Assembly (NCBI GenBank): GCA_000818945.1
Contig: KN805378.1
Location: 643,488 to 707,487 of the forward strand
Direction: 5' to 3'
Length of the DNA stretch: 64,000 bases
From: Schizochytrium sp. CCTCC M209059
Lineage: Eukaryota > Sar > Bigyra > Thraustochytrida > Thraustochytriidae
Of this stretch, positions 29,543 through 39,340 are shown in pieces. The notes beneath the pieces were generated by a model, which was not told where the DNA came from, did not search any database, and saw nothing but the letters and a program-made list of their open reading frames with translations. Both the position numbers and the translations under genes were made by a program. Position 1 is the stretch's first letter; each line of letters begins with the position of its first letter.

Positions 29543-32500
29543 ATGGACGACGTGCGCGATGAAGACGTGGCACAGCGCCGAAACAGGACCTCTGCGCATG
29601 GAAGTAGACGCGGCACGTCACCGTTGGCACGCAAGAGGCCACGAACAGAAGAGACGAGCACTCAAACCCTTGACCAGCACAGGCAGCACAGGCAGCACGG
29701 GCAGCACCACAACAACGACCTCAAAGCCGACAGCGACCGCGATGGTCACCACTGCAAGTCTCGCCGTGGCCACAAACGAAGAGAACTATTGCGCAAAAGC
29801 CCTCGCACACGCCCCCGCACGGTAGCAGCAGCTTCGCCAAGCTTTCTACGGAGACCGCAAACTCGGAGCCTTGCAGTTTCTCGGGAAAAGCTGCAGAGAC
29901 GCACGTATACTCACGCCTCGAAGAGAGCCCAGACATGTGACGTAGCGCAACGACAACGAATCAAAGGAGTTGAAGAGGCTCTTAATGCACAATGGGATGA
30001 AGTTTGGACTTTTTTGCCCAAGGTTCATCGCTCAGAAAGTGCAAACAACGAGGAAGAAGCGGATGACTCGCAGGGAATGCGCATTTTTACGTTGCATCGT
30101 CGAGATAGACCATCGACGAATCATCGTTATTCACGTCCGGAACCTGCAAGTTCCCCCAGGTCTACCGATCATGTAAGCTACGCTCGCCCAAAGTCGACGA
30201 CTGCTTTGAGCCGTCGACCTGTGAACCCCTTCTTCCAAAGCCGCGAGAGCCCTGCGCGGCCACTGACGACGATGGCTGTTGGACAGCCAGTACCACGACG
30301 CGCAAGGACAGCACAAGCACCAATTCCACTCCCATTTCTCGACGCCACATCGGGAGCGTGTCGAGGCTGGTTGTTTCGCCAAGGAGAGTTTGCGCATGAT
30401 ATCTTGGACCTTGAGCAAGTTCATCAGCAACTTCAATGGAGACCGTTTTACTTTGTCGCAGATTCGCAAGCGCGATCGCTTATCCAACTCCGTAGCCCAG
30501 CATGCGAAAAAGCTCAAAAGGTTGCTCGTTTGGATGGTGCCGTGATCGCCGGTCGCGGATTCCGTCGCATGCCGCACGGAGATGGTGTCTTTGTCATGGA
30601 GATTGTGTCCAAGACCGGAATCCGAGATTGTACGGAGCGCTGGGTGCTTGGCTGCCCAGATGAGCGCACGGCGCTACGTTGGCTTCAAGTCTTGCGTTTT
30701 TGCGCTCTCGGTAAACCGCCCCAAATGGAGTTTCACTCGAATTCGCTGACTGAGGATGATGTTTTCGGTAATCCTTGTCATGGAAATATCGCTGCCGATA
30801 TTTTTTCTTCGGATGACGAGTCAGACGAAGAGAAAGGCGCGGAAAGTAAGAATTCCAAGGCTTTGGTCGCGCAATTCTCTCTCCGCCTCTTCGATGGGGT
30901 TCCCGTGCGGAAAGAACTCGAAAAATGTGGCCTCGTTCTAAGACCCGATGGTTCAGTCCTTTCGATTGAACTCGAGGCTGTACTATGCATTCAGAGCTTT
31001 TGGAGAGGTCGACTCGCTTATGCGGTCGTGTTTGGGGAACGCGGTATGCTTGAGCAGTCTCATCGAGCCATTCAGATTCAAGCGTGGTGCCGTCAAATTG
31101 AGGCGGTCACGATTGCTCAGAAACGCCGACGGCAACGGGACGCTGCGATTGCCATACAATGTCTTGCGCGCTCCAGTGCTGCCCGAGGCGTCCTCAGGGT
31201 CAAACGCTCTCGCGCCAAAGCAGCACGTCAAATTCAAGGCGCATATCGCGCCCACACGGCTCGCCAGCTACTCTGGGATCTCCAACGAGCGCGTCGCCAA
31301 CTTCTGGCTGAGCACTTAGATGATGTCCTTGATCAAGTCACGAGGCACTGCGAAAACCATGCGGCCTTGCGCCTAGAGTTGAGTCGCCGCGCGTCTGCTC
31401 TGCGTCTTCAATGTTTTTGGCGAAGACAGCTTGCAAGAAAACGCGCGGATCGCATTCGAAGGTATCGCGCTGCCACAAAGCTGCAGGCAGCGTACATTGG
31501 TAGTCGTCATTGGAAGGCATATCGAGAGTTACGCATCAAAGTACTGCGGATTCAGTCGCTGGCGCGGAGACGTGCTGGGATGCTTGCGGTGCGCGAGAAG
31601 CGGCGTCAGCTTCATGGTGCGCAGACCATGCAAAAATTATGGCGCGGACATCTTGCTCGTCGTCAGTATGCTGAGACGAAGCGTGCTGTGATCATTCTGC
31701 AAAGTTTTGCAAGGCGGGTTCTTGCTTGGCGTCGCGTCGCCGCGATAAGGCGCGAAAACGCAAGAAGACACTCGGCAGCCACAGTTGTACAGCGTAATGA
31801 GAGATGCTGGCAAGTGCGCTCCCGATTTTTGCACATGCGTGAGCGCCATCGTGCGGCCATCAAAATTCAGACGTGGTGCCGCGCCATTTCGCAAATGCAC
31901 CGATGGTTGGATATGTCGCATGCAATATTGGTGCTTCAAACCTTCTGGCGCAAAATTGAGGCCAAGCACCTGGCTCAGCTGTTGTCCGAAGCGCGACAAG
32001 CACGTGCTGCAGCGTGCATTCAACGGGCTTTTCGTGCGTACTGGTTCTGGAAGAACCTTGTCCAAGGTCGACAAAAGGTAGCACATTCTTGGAGGCGGCC
32101 AAATTTTTTATTATTCCATGGAGCGCTTCGTACCTCCAATGGAAAAGCTCAGTTTCTGAAAATCTCTACAATAGACGAGGTGTTGAATGTACGCGTCGAA
32201 ATGTTCGATGGTGTGCAAGTAGACAGCTGCTCAATATCAAATCGCGCGCTTCTTGAAAGTGGACCTCTTTGGGGAGAGAATTATCGCACTGAAATTGCTC
32301 ATAGAGTGTGGGATGTACTCGCTCAAAAGAAAAAGGTCATGGCAAGTGTTCCCCTTTCAGACACTCTAAAGCGCGAAGCACGTCTTCAGCGATTCATGCG
32401 CGAGCTTGAGAGCGGCTTAGTCAAGCGGCTGCCCCAAGACTGGGATGCAGTTGCGGTAGAACACACTGCGCTTGTTTCGACGCTACATCCTATTCTCGAT

Positions 32501-34900
32501 GGAGACATTAGCGCTCAAGGCAGTGCCAGCGTCTGCAGTTGCGCTGGTACCCTGAAAGACAAAGATGGCGAAGCCGTACAGAACGTAGAGTCCTACCATC
32601 CAGCGTCTCTCTTTGGCTTTGACCTTGAGCAGTATTGCTCAGATGAAGCCTCGGATCGTCGAATGCTGGCTATCCAAGACCTAGACGATGTAGAAGTCCT
32701 TATCATCAAGGCAGTCTCGGACGAGGCCGAGCTCGGGCACTTTCGGGATCCTTTATGCGATCTTGAAACCTCGCTCACCCAGCTCAAGAGTATCGAGATC
32801 GAGCTCTCGGAGAATATGAAACGTTGGGAGCAGTCGCTGCGTGATCTCGAGGAGACGCACGCAGCAGACCCCCAGGAGGACCCCGCTCTGGCCGACTACC
32901 AGCAGTACGAGAAAGCCTATTTGGAACGCAAAATACTTGCAACGAAGACCATTCTTGACGCTCGACAAGAGTCAGCAGATTGTATCGCGCAGCTGCTGGA
33001 AGACGTTGAAGACCAGCGAGCTCGTTTCAAACAATCGAAACGTGGCATCTTCAATCTTTTGGCAGCAGCGCGTCAAAAGAGAAATGGACTTTTCGACGGG
33101 GAGAACGAAGGCCTTCAGGAAGCGCTCGAAACGTATCGCGCGTGCGTTGAGTATATGAGTGTGTACGTGACAAGCTATCTTTGCCGTAGCCTGCCTGATC
33201 GTGCTCACGCGCAAAATGCGCTTACAGAGACGATGATGACTGCTCGAGTCAAGATTGAAAGCGTCCGCGTCAACGCAGGCGCACTAGACCGCACAATCAA
33301 TCTACAGGCCTCCCACATGGAAGTCGTCAGTGGAGCTTTGCTATCCTTCACTGATTGCATCGATGCAAGAAAGCGCACTGTCAAAGAGAAGATGCACAGA
33401 ATGGATGAAGATTTGAACGCGGCGCGCGAGCGTTGGCTTCAAGAAATTGAGGACGCTGAAATGGAGCTACAAACACATCGAGAGCGATACGAAAAAGTGC
33501 ACCAAGCGGAAGAAGATGCGCGGATGCTCATCGACGAGGAACGCGCCGCAGTTGAGGCTTACGAAGAATATCAGCGACAAAACAGACCGCGCACGAAGGA
33601 AGAGATTGCTGCGGAGCTGGAGAGTGAGATTCGGGACTTGGCGGACATGTTTGACCTCTCGCGACGCATCCGTCGTTTCCTCATTATTGTGGAGACGTGC
33701 GCAAACAAAGTGCAAAAGACCAGTTTTGAAGCCCGTCAGATTTTCATCGCCTCGCAGCGCGCTCGTGAGATATCTGGCGCGGTTGCAGCGGGAGACTTTG
33801 ACCAGCTCGAAGATCAATGCATCCGCATCGGGAAAAGACTTCGCACCGGGCGATTCTTGCTGGCAGATTTGCAGTCCGCCTTTGAGTTCCACTACCCAGA
33901 GCTTAGACACCGACTGTTTACACTCAAAGACGAGGTTCAGCTTGAACATGGCCGCCGACGCAGCCTGCGTGGTAGCGGTGAGAGCGGGGCGCTATCGGAC
34001 TCTGACAGCGACTCAGAATACAGTGTCCCAGAAGAGTTCGCGGATGGAAAGATGAATTTGGATCGCGCAATACATTCATGCGCGCAGGACGTCGAGTACC
34101 TCGCGGACCTCTGCAGCGAATGGGCCGAGGTGGTCGGCCCCGAGGAGGCGCAGCGAAGGCGTCAGCAGGCTGACCCACAAGATGATAGCAACACGGAAGC
34201 GCAAGTGGCCGATCACGCCCCGAAAAGTAGACTCGAAAGGATCGCCAAGGCGCCTAAAGAGGGTTTGCAAAGATCGTACGTTTTGTATGTGAATCGCAAG
34301 GAGCGCTTTCGCAACCGAGTTCTCGCGCCGGCGTTAAAACGCGCTGGCGATCCCTTTGGCGCCAAAGAAGCGAGAAGGCACGAGGCGGCAACAACGATTC
34401 AGCGCCATGTGCGTGGTTTCTTGTGTCGCAAGCGGCTGCTGATTGAGGCCGTAATACGTGTGCAGCTTGCCTACCGCAAATTCAAGGCCTACAAGAAATT
34501 CAAAAAAGCGCTTTTTGCCAGCACGGCCAAGTATTACGACGTTATTTCGTGTCGATACTATTACGTGTGGGCAGGGGGAAAGGTAGCTTGGGCACCGCCC
34601 GAACCAATTGCAGACTGGTACATTCCGTATGGAAAACGTACCAAACGGCCTTTAGGTTACGAGTGGACCAATGCCGAGGCCGCCACGCTCATCCAGAGCA
34701 TAGTGCGAGCCCGTGCCGAAAGAAAGCGATACGTCCAGCGAGTCATGGAGTCCTTTGAAAAAGTGTACGAGCCTTCGCGTCAAGCTTGTTTTTACCAGAA
34801 CAAATTCACGGGCAAGTGTCAGTGGCACAAGCCTTTGGGCCTTGGACTGCTCGACATCCCCATCGCTAACCTCGACACAGAGGGTTTCGTAGAAAGGTAA
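29543..34900 (+). CDS. PH-domain protein with IQ-motif array and WW-like C-terminus
   Basis: 1785 residues from ATG 29543; the frame is open back to TTG 29471. The first ~270 residues are basic and disordered. Residues ~271-390 form a PH-like domain starting CRGWLFRQGEF and ending RTALRWLQVLRF. Residues ~477-840 contain about thirteen IQ motifs, e.g. IQSFWRGRLAY, MQKLWRGHLARRQY, IQTWCRAI. These are predicted calmodulin or myosin-light-chain-like binding sites. Residues ~850-960 form an unrecognised globular block, then long coiled coils (about 1080-1490) with an acidic stretch. The C-terminus has more IQ motifs (TIQRHVRGFLCRKRL, LIQSIVRARAERKRY) and a WW-like segment YEPSRQACFYQNKFTGKCQW. The architecture suggests a membrane-recruited, calcium/calmodulin-responsive cytoskeletal scaffold; that is inference. 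It lacks a motor head, so it is not a myosin. Confidence 0.8.
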   Translation: MDDVRDEDVAQRRNRTSAHGSRRGTSPLARKRPRTEETSTQTLDQHRQHRQHGQHHNNDLKADSDRDGHHCKSRRGHKRRELLRKSPRTRPRTVAAASPSFLRRPQTRSLAVSREKLQRRTYTHASKRAQTCDVAQRQRIKGVEEALNAQWDEVWTFLPKVHRSESANNEEEADDSQGMRIFTLHRRDRPSTNHRYSRPEPASSPRSTDHVSYARPKSTTALSRRPVNPFFQSRESPARPLTTMAVGQPVPRRARTAQAPIPLPFLDATSGACRGWLFRQGEFAHDILDLEQVHQQLQWRPFYFVADSQARSLIQLRSPACEKAQKVARLDGAVIAGRGFRRMPHGDGVFVMEIVSKTGIRDCTERWVLGCPDERTALRWLQVLRFCALGKPPQMEFHSNSLTEDDVFGNPCHGNIAADIFSSDDESDEEKGAESKNSKALVAQFSLRLFDGVPVRKELEKCGLVLRPDGSVLSIELEAVLCIQSFWRGRLAYAVVFGERGMLEQSHRAIQIQAWCRQIEAVTIAQKRRRQRDAAIAIQCLARSSAARGVLRVKRSRAKAARQIQGAYRAHTARQLLWDLQRARRQLLAEHLDDVLDQVTRHCENHAALRLELSRRASALRLQCFWRRQLARKRADRIRRYRAATKLQAAYIGSRHWKAYRELRIKVLRIQSLARRRAGMLAVREKRRQLHGAQTMQKLWRGHLARRQYAETKRAVIILQSFARRVLAWRRVAAIRRENARRHSAATVVQRNERCWQVRSRFLHMRERHRAAIKIQTWCRAISQMHRWLDMSHAILVLQTFWRKIEAKHLAQLLSEARQARAAACIQRAFRAYWFWKNLVQGRQKVAHSWRRPNFLLFHGALRTSNGKAQFLKISTIDEVLNVRVEMFDGVQVDSCSISNRALLESGPLWGENYRTEIAHRVWDVLAQKKKVMASVPLSDTLKREARLQRFMRELESGLVKRLPQDWDAVAVEHTALVSTLHPILDGDISAQGSASVCSCAGTLKDKDGEAVQNVESYHPASLFGFDLEQYCSDEASDRRMLAIQDLDDVEVLIIKAVSDEAELGHFRDPLCDLETSLTQLKSIEIELSENMKRWEQSLRDLEETHAADPQEDPALADYQQYEKAYLERKILATKTILDARQESADCIAQLLEDVEDQRARFKQSKRGIFNLLAAARQKRNGLFDGENEGLQEALETYRACVEYMSVYVTSYLCRSLPDRAHAQNALTETMMTARVKIESVRVNAGALDRTINLQASHMEVVSGALLSFTDCIDARKRTVKEKMHRMDEDLNAARERWLQEIEDAEMELQTHRERYEKVHQAEEDARMLIDEERAAVEAYEEYQRQNRPRTKEEIAAELESEIRDLADMFDLSRRIRRFLIIVETCANKVQKTSFEARQIFIASQRAREISGAVAAGDFDQLEDQCIRIGKRLRTGRFLLADLQSAFEFHYPELRHRLFTLKDEVQLEHGRRRSLRGSGESGALSDSDSDSEYSVPEEFADGKMNLDRAIHSCAQDVEYLADLCSEWAEVVGPEEAQRRRQQADPQDDSNTEAQVADHAPKSRLERIAKAPKEGLQRSYVLYVNRKERFRNRVLAPALKRAGDPFGAKEARRHEAATTIQRHVRGFLCRKRLLIEAVIRVQLAYRKFKAYKKFKKALFASTAKYYDVISCRYYYVWAGGKVAWAPPEPIADWYIPYGKRTKRPLGYEWTNAEAATLIQSIVRARAERKRYVQRVMESFEKVYEPSRQACFYQNKFTGKCQWHKPLGLGLLDIPIANLDTEGFVER

Positions 34901-35336
34901 AAGTAAAAGGCAAAACGAGAGATTCAGCCAGTTCCTTTCAGGTCACCTGGAAATGAAAGAACAGATGCAAGCGAATGCTGTATCCTGGAAGGACCAGACT
35001 CAGGTTCACATCGGACAGCTGTCCATTGATGTCGCCACGTTCTGGGGCTCCGCCAAAGTTGCTGTTCCCAATGCCTAAAAAGAAAGAGAGAGAAAGAGAA
35101 AAAAAGGAGGCCCGAATCGGTTTTCAAGAAGTGGGGGACTAGTATGATGAGCTCGTTTTGCCGGGCGACAAACGGCTCGCGCGATCCATCGCCTGTCGCA
35201 CAGGAAGGATGAAAAAAAGACTGGCCCGGTTGGCCAGAAATAGCGTTGGGGGCGAAGATTCTCGTTCTGGGCATTGTTCATAATGATTCATCATCACCAA
35301 TCATAAACCCATCTTGAGTATGCCGCTAGGCCGAGC

Positions 35337-35382
<46 letters not shown>

Positions 35383-35447
35383 GAGAAAGAGAGAGGAGTG
35401 GATAAAGTCAGTGAAAGAGAGAGAAAAGAATCCGTAGAGAAACGCAA
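34901..35447. other. Convergent intergenic region with GA microsatellite and splice-acceptor-like tract
   Basis: 547 bp between two convergent genes. It contains a GA run (35339-35379). On the minus strand a long pyrimidine tract ends CTTTTTAG at 35075, followed by a 45-codon open stretch to a TGA at 34938. A small spliced gene is possible but unproven. Confidence 0.4.
35339..35379. repeat. (GA)n dinucleotide repeat
   Basis: About 20 perfect GA units, continuing as imperfect GA-rich DNA to about 35435, just beyond the 3' end of the YTH-like gene. Confidence 0.95.
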
Positions 35448-37805
35448 TCACTCTTCCGCAGCAGGTGCTGCTGCGCCGTCAGCCGTGGGCTTTGATCCGG
35501 GCGCAGCCACCTTTTTGGGAGCCTTGCCCTTCTTGACTTGAATGTCAAATTGGTACTGGGAGCGAAGAGTCTGCGCCCCATCACTGCCCTCGACCTTGCG
35601 CGAGGAACGAGAGCGGGCCGAGTCGTCGCCGGTGGCCCGTCCACCGGCGCCTCCGGAGCGAGATCCGCCCTCGCGGTCCCGGTCACGAGGACCGCGGCCG
35701 CCTTCACGGTTGGCGCCGCCTTCTCGGCCGCGACCGCCGCCCCGGCGCTCGTCCATGCCGCGCGAGCTACGCCCGCCGCCACGGCCCCTGCCCCGACCGC
35801 CTCGGGGCTTCGATTCGTGCGACTGGTTATTCGTGTTCGTGTTCGAGTTCGTGTTCGAGGACGACGACGGGACTGCGGTCGAGTCGGCGCCGCGCGAACC
35901 ACCCTGGCCACCCTGGCCCCGCTGACCGCCGCCACGGCCGCGACCGCCCGAGCTGTAGCGCATGCCGCGTCCACGGCCACGCGTGGAACCGTTTGCCGTA
36001 CGGGGCCGCGGTCCACCGCACATGAGCATCGACTGACGAGGAGGCTTTCCCATCTGCTCCGCCAGCATATACTCCTGAAAATCGAGAAGAATACCACCGT
36101 TGAACTTAAACCTGCCCATGGTGTCGAATGCAAAGTTGCCCTGCTGCGAGGACACTGCATAGACCTTGGGTGTCTCGACAGCTGGCGCCTGCGCGGCATC
36201 CGGCTTGTCCGACGGGGCGGAACCAGCGGCATCACCGTTCTCACCATCCGCGGGCTTGTCGACACCGGCCGCAGACTCCGCCGAGGCGGGGTCGACGCCA
36301 TTCGCAGGCGCCGCGGCAGACTCCTCGGCACCGGCCTTTGCCGCCTGGTCAGCAGACGCTTCACTCTTGGCATCGCCAGCAGGAGCGGCCGACGAGGGAG
36401 CAGCAATCTGGGACGATGAGTTCCGGCGTTGCAAGCGGGACTCGGACGGAAAATCAGGATTGTTGAGGAAGTTGATGGTCTTGAGGTTGTGAATGGGAAT
36501 GTCACGAACGTAGATCCAGCGAAGTTGCACAAAGTGCTCGCCGGAGCCTTCACCCTTGATCACGGGAGAGAGAACCTGAGCCACACCAACCAACTTGCGC
36601 AGACTGGGGATCTTGAAGAAGACGATAAGGGCTCCAACGCCAACGGTCTCAGCGTAGGCACTGTTGAGCTTGGCCTCGGTCTCTGGACTGTCTGGGACCC
36701 AGGCCATTCGCTTGATGGCGTAATACACTTCCATTTCGTTGGCGCATTCCACAACAAAGTACCGACGGCCGTTCTGCGATGCGGGCACCTCTTCCGAGTT
36801 CACAAAGGCGAGGAAGCCAAAGGCGCAGATGGTGCGCAGATGCTTGCACATCAAGTCGATCTGTTCCATTCCCGGCGGCAGTTGCTGGCCTGTAAGTACC
36901 ATATTGTGATAACTCGGGTCAAGGTTGGCGCAGACCATGGCAAAGGGGTTCATCTGAAAGTGGTTCGCCCAAACAAAGACGCGCTGCGCCTCAGCGAACT
37001 GCCGTGCGCTCGTCTTTACTTCGGCGCTCCAATTCCTGTTCGGGCCAGTGTTGGACGGACCGCGCGATCCACGATGCTGCTGATGATGATGATCACCGTT
37101 GCTGCTGCTACGAGCCTGCTGCTGCTGTTGCTGCTGCGCCGGGGCGGGGGATGACGACGGCTGCTGCTGCTGCTGCGCTGCAGACTCGTCATGCGCACCA
37201 GAGCTACTTTCTGCGCCAGCATCAAGAGCTTGCTGCTCGGGCATGTTCTGGTCGCGAGCAATCTGTGCCCAGCTCATCTGCCCACCAGAGGTCTTTTCAC
37301 CAACGTTCATGCTGGCAACGGCCTCCGAGGCTTCAGTCACGTCCTTGTCTGCGCCTTCTGGGGCCTTTGCCTTCTCCACCGGGGCTGGCACGGACTCGGA
37401 TTGAGGAGAAGTGGCGCCAGCACCGGCGCCGGCGCCAGCGCCAGCAGCGTTGTTGGCTTCTGCAGGCGGCGGACCCCCCGGAGGACCGCTGTTGCCGCCG
37501 GATCCCATGGGCATTGGTGGATGATACATCATCTGCGGCGGGTACATCATTGGCGGCATGGGGTAACCGTGCATGCCAGGAGGATAAGCCTGGCCGTACG
37601 GATCATACATTGGTTGTCCGTACGCGCCGGGCGGAGGCGGGGCGGGGTAGCCTTGGCCGCCGCCCACGGGGCCTCCGGGGCCACCCATGATATGCTGCTG
37701 CTGCTGCTGCTGCTGCTGGGGGTGCGGTTGACCCCCTTGTGGGCCTACGCCGTGCTGATGGTCTTGATGCGCCATCTGCGGCGCGTTGTCTGCGTGATCC
37801 GCCAT
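35448..37805 (-). CDS. YTH-domain-like RNA-binding protein with RGG tail
   Basis: 785 residues from ATG 37805 (MADHADNAPQM). The N-terminal ~250 residues are Pro/Gln/Tyr/Met-rich with a polyQ run (about 29-37), like the prion-like N-termini of YTHDF/ECT proteins. Residues ~343-458 match the YTH fold: RRYFVVECANEMEVYYAIKR, MAWVP, LNSAY, GALIVFF, LVGVAQV, QLRWIYVRDIPI and a NNPDFP...SR end. The first cage Trp (in MAWVP) is present. The loop that normally carries the second and third cage residues is short and lacks Trp (IKGEGSGEHF), and the usual SRDGQE end reads SRLQRR. The C-terminus has RG/RGG boxes (about 600-735). YTH domains read N6-methyladenosine in RNA; binding here may be altered. General role in mRNA regulation is inference. 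Confidence 0.78.
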   Translation of the reverse strand: MADHADNAPQMAHQDHQHGVGPQGGQPHPQQQQQQQQHIMGGPGGPVGGGQGYPAPPPPGAYGQPMYDPYGQAYPPGMHGYPMPPMMYPPQMMYHPPMPMGSGGNSGPPGGPPPAEANNAAGAGAGAGAGATSPQSESVPAPVEKAKAPEGADKDVTEASEAVASMNVGEKTSGGQMSWAQIARDQNMPEQQALDAGAESSSGAHDESAAQQQQQPSSSPAPAQQQQQQQARSSSNGDHHHQQHRGSRGPSNTGPNRNWSAEVKTSARQFAEAQRVFVWANHFQMNPFAMVCANLDPSYHNMVLTGQQLPPGMEQIDLMCKHLRTICAFGFLAFVNSEEVPASQNGRRYFVVECANEMEVYYAIKRMAWVPDSPETEAKLNSAYAETVGVGALIVFFKIPSLRKLVGVAQVLSPVIKGEGSGEHFVQLRWIYVRDIPIHNLKTINFLNNPDFPSESRLQRRNSSSQIAAPSSAAPAGDAKSEASADQAAKAGAEESAAAPANGVDPASAESAAGVDKPADGENGDAAGSAPSDKPDAAQAPAVETPKVYAVSSQQGNFAFDTMGRFKFNGGILLDFQEYMLAEQMGKPPRQSMLMCGGPRPRTANGSTRGRGRGMRYSSGGRGRGGGQRGQGGQGGSRGADSTAVPSSSSNTNSNTNTNNQSHESKPRGGRGRGRGGGRSSRGMDERRGGGRGREGGANREGGRGPRDRDREGGSRSGGAGGRATGDDSARSRSSRKVEGSDGAQTLRSQYQFDIQVKKGKAPKKVAAPGSKPTADGAAAPAAEE
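37694..37718. repeat. (CTG)n repeat encoding polyQ in YTH-like protein
   Basis: Eight CTG units (CAG on the coding strand). A second, non-coding CTG run of the same kind lies at 37862-37887 in the 5' region of the same gene. Confidence 0.9.
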
Positions 37806-38325
37806 CGTTGCTCTTTTGGCGCAGGACTGACTACTGCTCCAAGGCAAATTTGCCGCTGCCACTGCTGCTGCTGCTGCTGCTGCTGCTCAGGGTCGCTACA
37901 ACGAAAATATCTTTTGTGCGCGAAAAATAATCACGCGCACGCGTTGAGAGCGCGCGATCGCGCGAGGAGCAACGTCGAGAGCGGGGCGCACGAGCGCGAG
38001 GTCCTCGGCCGCAGACCGCGCACGGTCTTGCTCGCCCTTGCCTGTCTGGCTGCGCGCGGCCTGCCTGGCTGGCGGGGCGCGTATCCAAGCCGCCTGCCTG
38101 CGTGCGTGCGTGCCGTTGCTCGCTCGCTCGCACGGCGCGGCGCCGTCGGTCTGCGCGACTCGCTGCCGCGGCGGGCGGGCAAGAGGGCGGTCCGCGCGCA
38201 GGGAGCGGGGCGCGCGAGGGCCTCGCCGGCGGGGCGGGACGGACAGCGAGCGGCGAGCTCCCGGCTGGCAGGGCTCGGGGTTTGGCTGCGAGGCGCTTCG
38301 CGAGCCTTTCGCAGCAACAAGCACG

Positions 38326-38383
38326 CAAGCAAGCAAGCAAGCAAGCAAGCAAGCGAGCAAGCACGCTAGCTAGCTAGCTAGCT
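38326..38383. repeat. Adjacent (GCAA)n and (TAGC)n tetranucleotide repeats
   Basis: About seven GCAA units, a short joint, then about five TAGC units. The TAGC part is self-complementary. Confidence 0.9.
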
Positions 38384-38481
38384 GGCAGCCCGCTCGCAGA
38401 GAGAGAGCCCTCTCCTCCTGCGGTCTGGCGCGGGCGGCGCGGGGCGGGCGCGGGGGCACGGCGCGGCGGCCGGGTGACGGG

Positions 38482-38541
38482 GCGAGCGAGCGAGCGAGCA
38501 GGCAAGCAGACAGGCAGGCAAGCAAGCAAGCAGGCAAGCAG
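38482..38541. repeat. Mixed (GCGA)n/(GGCA)n/(GCAA)n repeat
   Basis: GCGA units passing into GGCA and GCAA units, apparently drifted versions of one tetranucleotide array. Confidence 0.85.
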
Positions 38542-38791
38542 GATCGTCGTCTGCTTGCTCGGTGGCAGCGGCCATCGGCGATTCCAGCCCCGCGTCGGGG
38601 AAACCCACGCGCCCTGCTTGCGAGCCTTGCCGCGCCGCCGACGCCGGCAGGGCCCCGCACGGAGGTGCCAGTGTGCCCCCTCCACACAGACAGCCGCCGC
38701 GCGGAGGGGAGACAGGATGCGAGGGGGTTAGGGTAGCGGGGTAATATAAGTTTTCCCGGATTAAGAGGGCTAAGGAGGCTACGCAGGACCG

Positions 38792-39299
38792 TTAGGGCAG
38801 AAAGGGCCGAGACCGCCGCAGACGCCGAGGCCGCTCCTGCGCGCGCACGTGCGCGAGCCCAGGCGCAGCCGCGGAAGGAGGACCCGCGGAGGGCGAGGGC
38901 GAGGGCGAGGGCGAGGGCGAGAGCCCCGCGGCGGCGCAAGACCTGCGGCGAGGTCCGCTTCGGGCACCGCTGGAGCGCCTCGAGCTCAGGCGGGAGTCGC
39001 CGGGGCGGGAAGGGCTTGGACGGAGAGAAGGTCCTCCGCACGAGGGACGAGGGCGTGCAAGGAGAGCGCGGCGAGGTGCTCCGCTCGAGACGGTTGGCGG
39101 CAGCGGCGCTTTCGGAGAGACTTGTGCGTGCTTGGGCAAAGCCAGTGGCTGCTTGGGCTTGCAAGTTTGCTGTTGCGGCTGCGGCTGATGCAGTTGATGA
39201 GGATGAGGATGATGTAGTTCTTGTCCTCGACGTGTTTTGTCTTTCGTGTGGTCGACGGGTCTCTTCAGCTCCTTTTCGGTCTCCTGCTTTTGCTGATAC

Positions 39300-39340
<41 letters not shown>

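Larger units (their letters stand above)
37806..38791. other. Intergenic, GC-rich, cluster of tetranucleotide repeats
   Basis: About 990 bp between two minus-strand genes. It carries a CTG run (37862-37887), a GCAA run (38326-38353), a TAGC run (38365-38383) and a GCGA/GCAA/GGCA run (38482-38541). Several long open frames exist on both strands, but they are by-products of GC richness and the repeats. It presumably holds the YTH gene promoter and the 3' UTR of the polyQ gene. Confidence 0.55.

Noticed and set aside
37191..38369. 392-codon plus-strand open frame
   Set aside because: Antisense to the YTH-like gene and then microsatellite DNA; composition is CTG and GCAA repeat translation.
38725..38800. 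TTAGGG-like hexamers near GTTAGGGTAG
   Set aside because: Only isolated single units within coding/GC-rich sequence; not a telomeric array.
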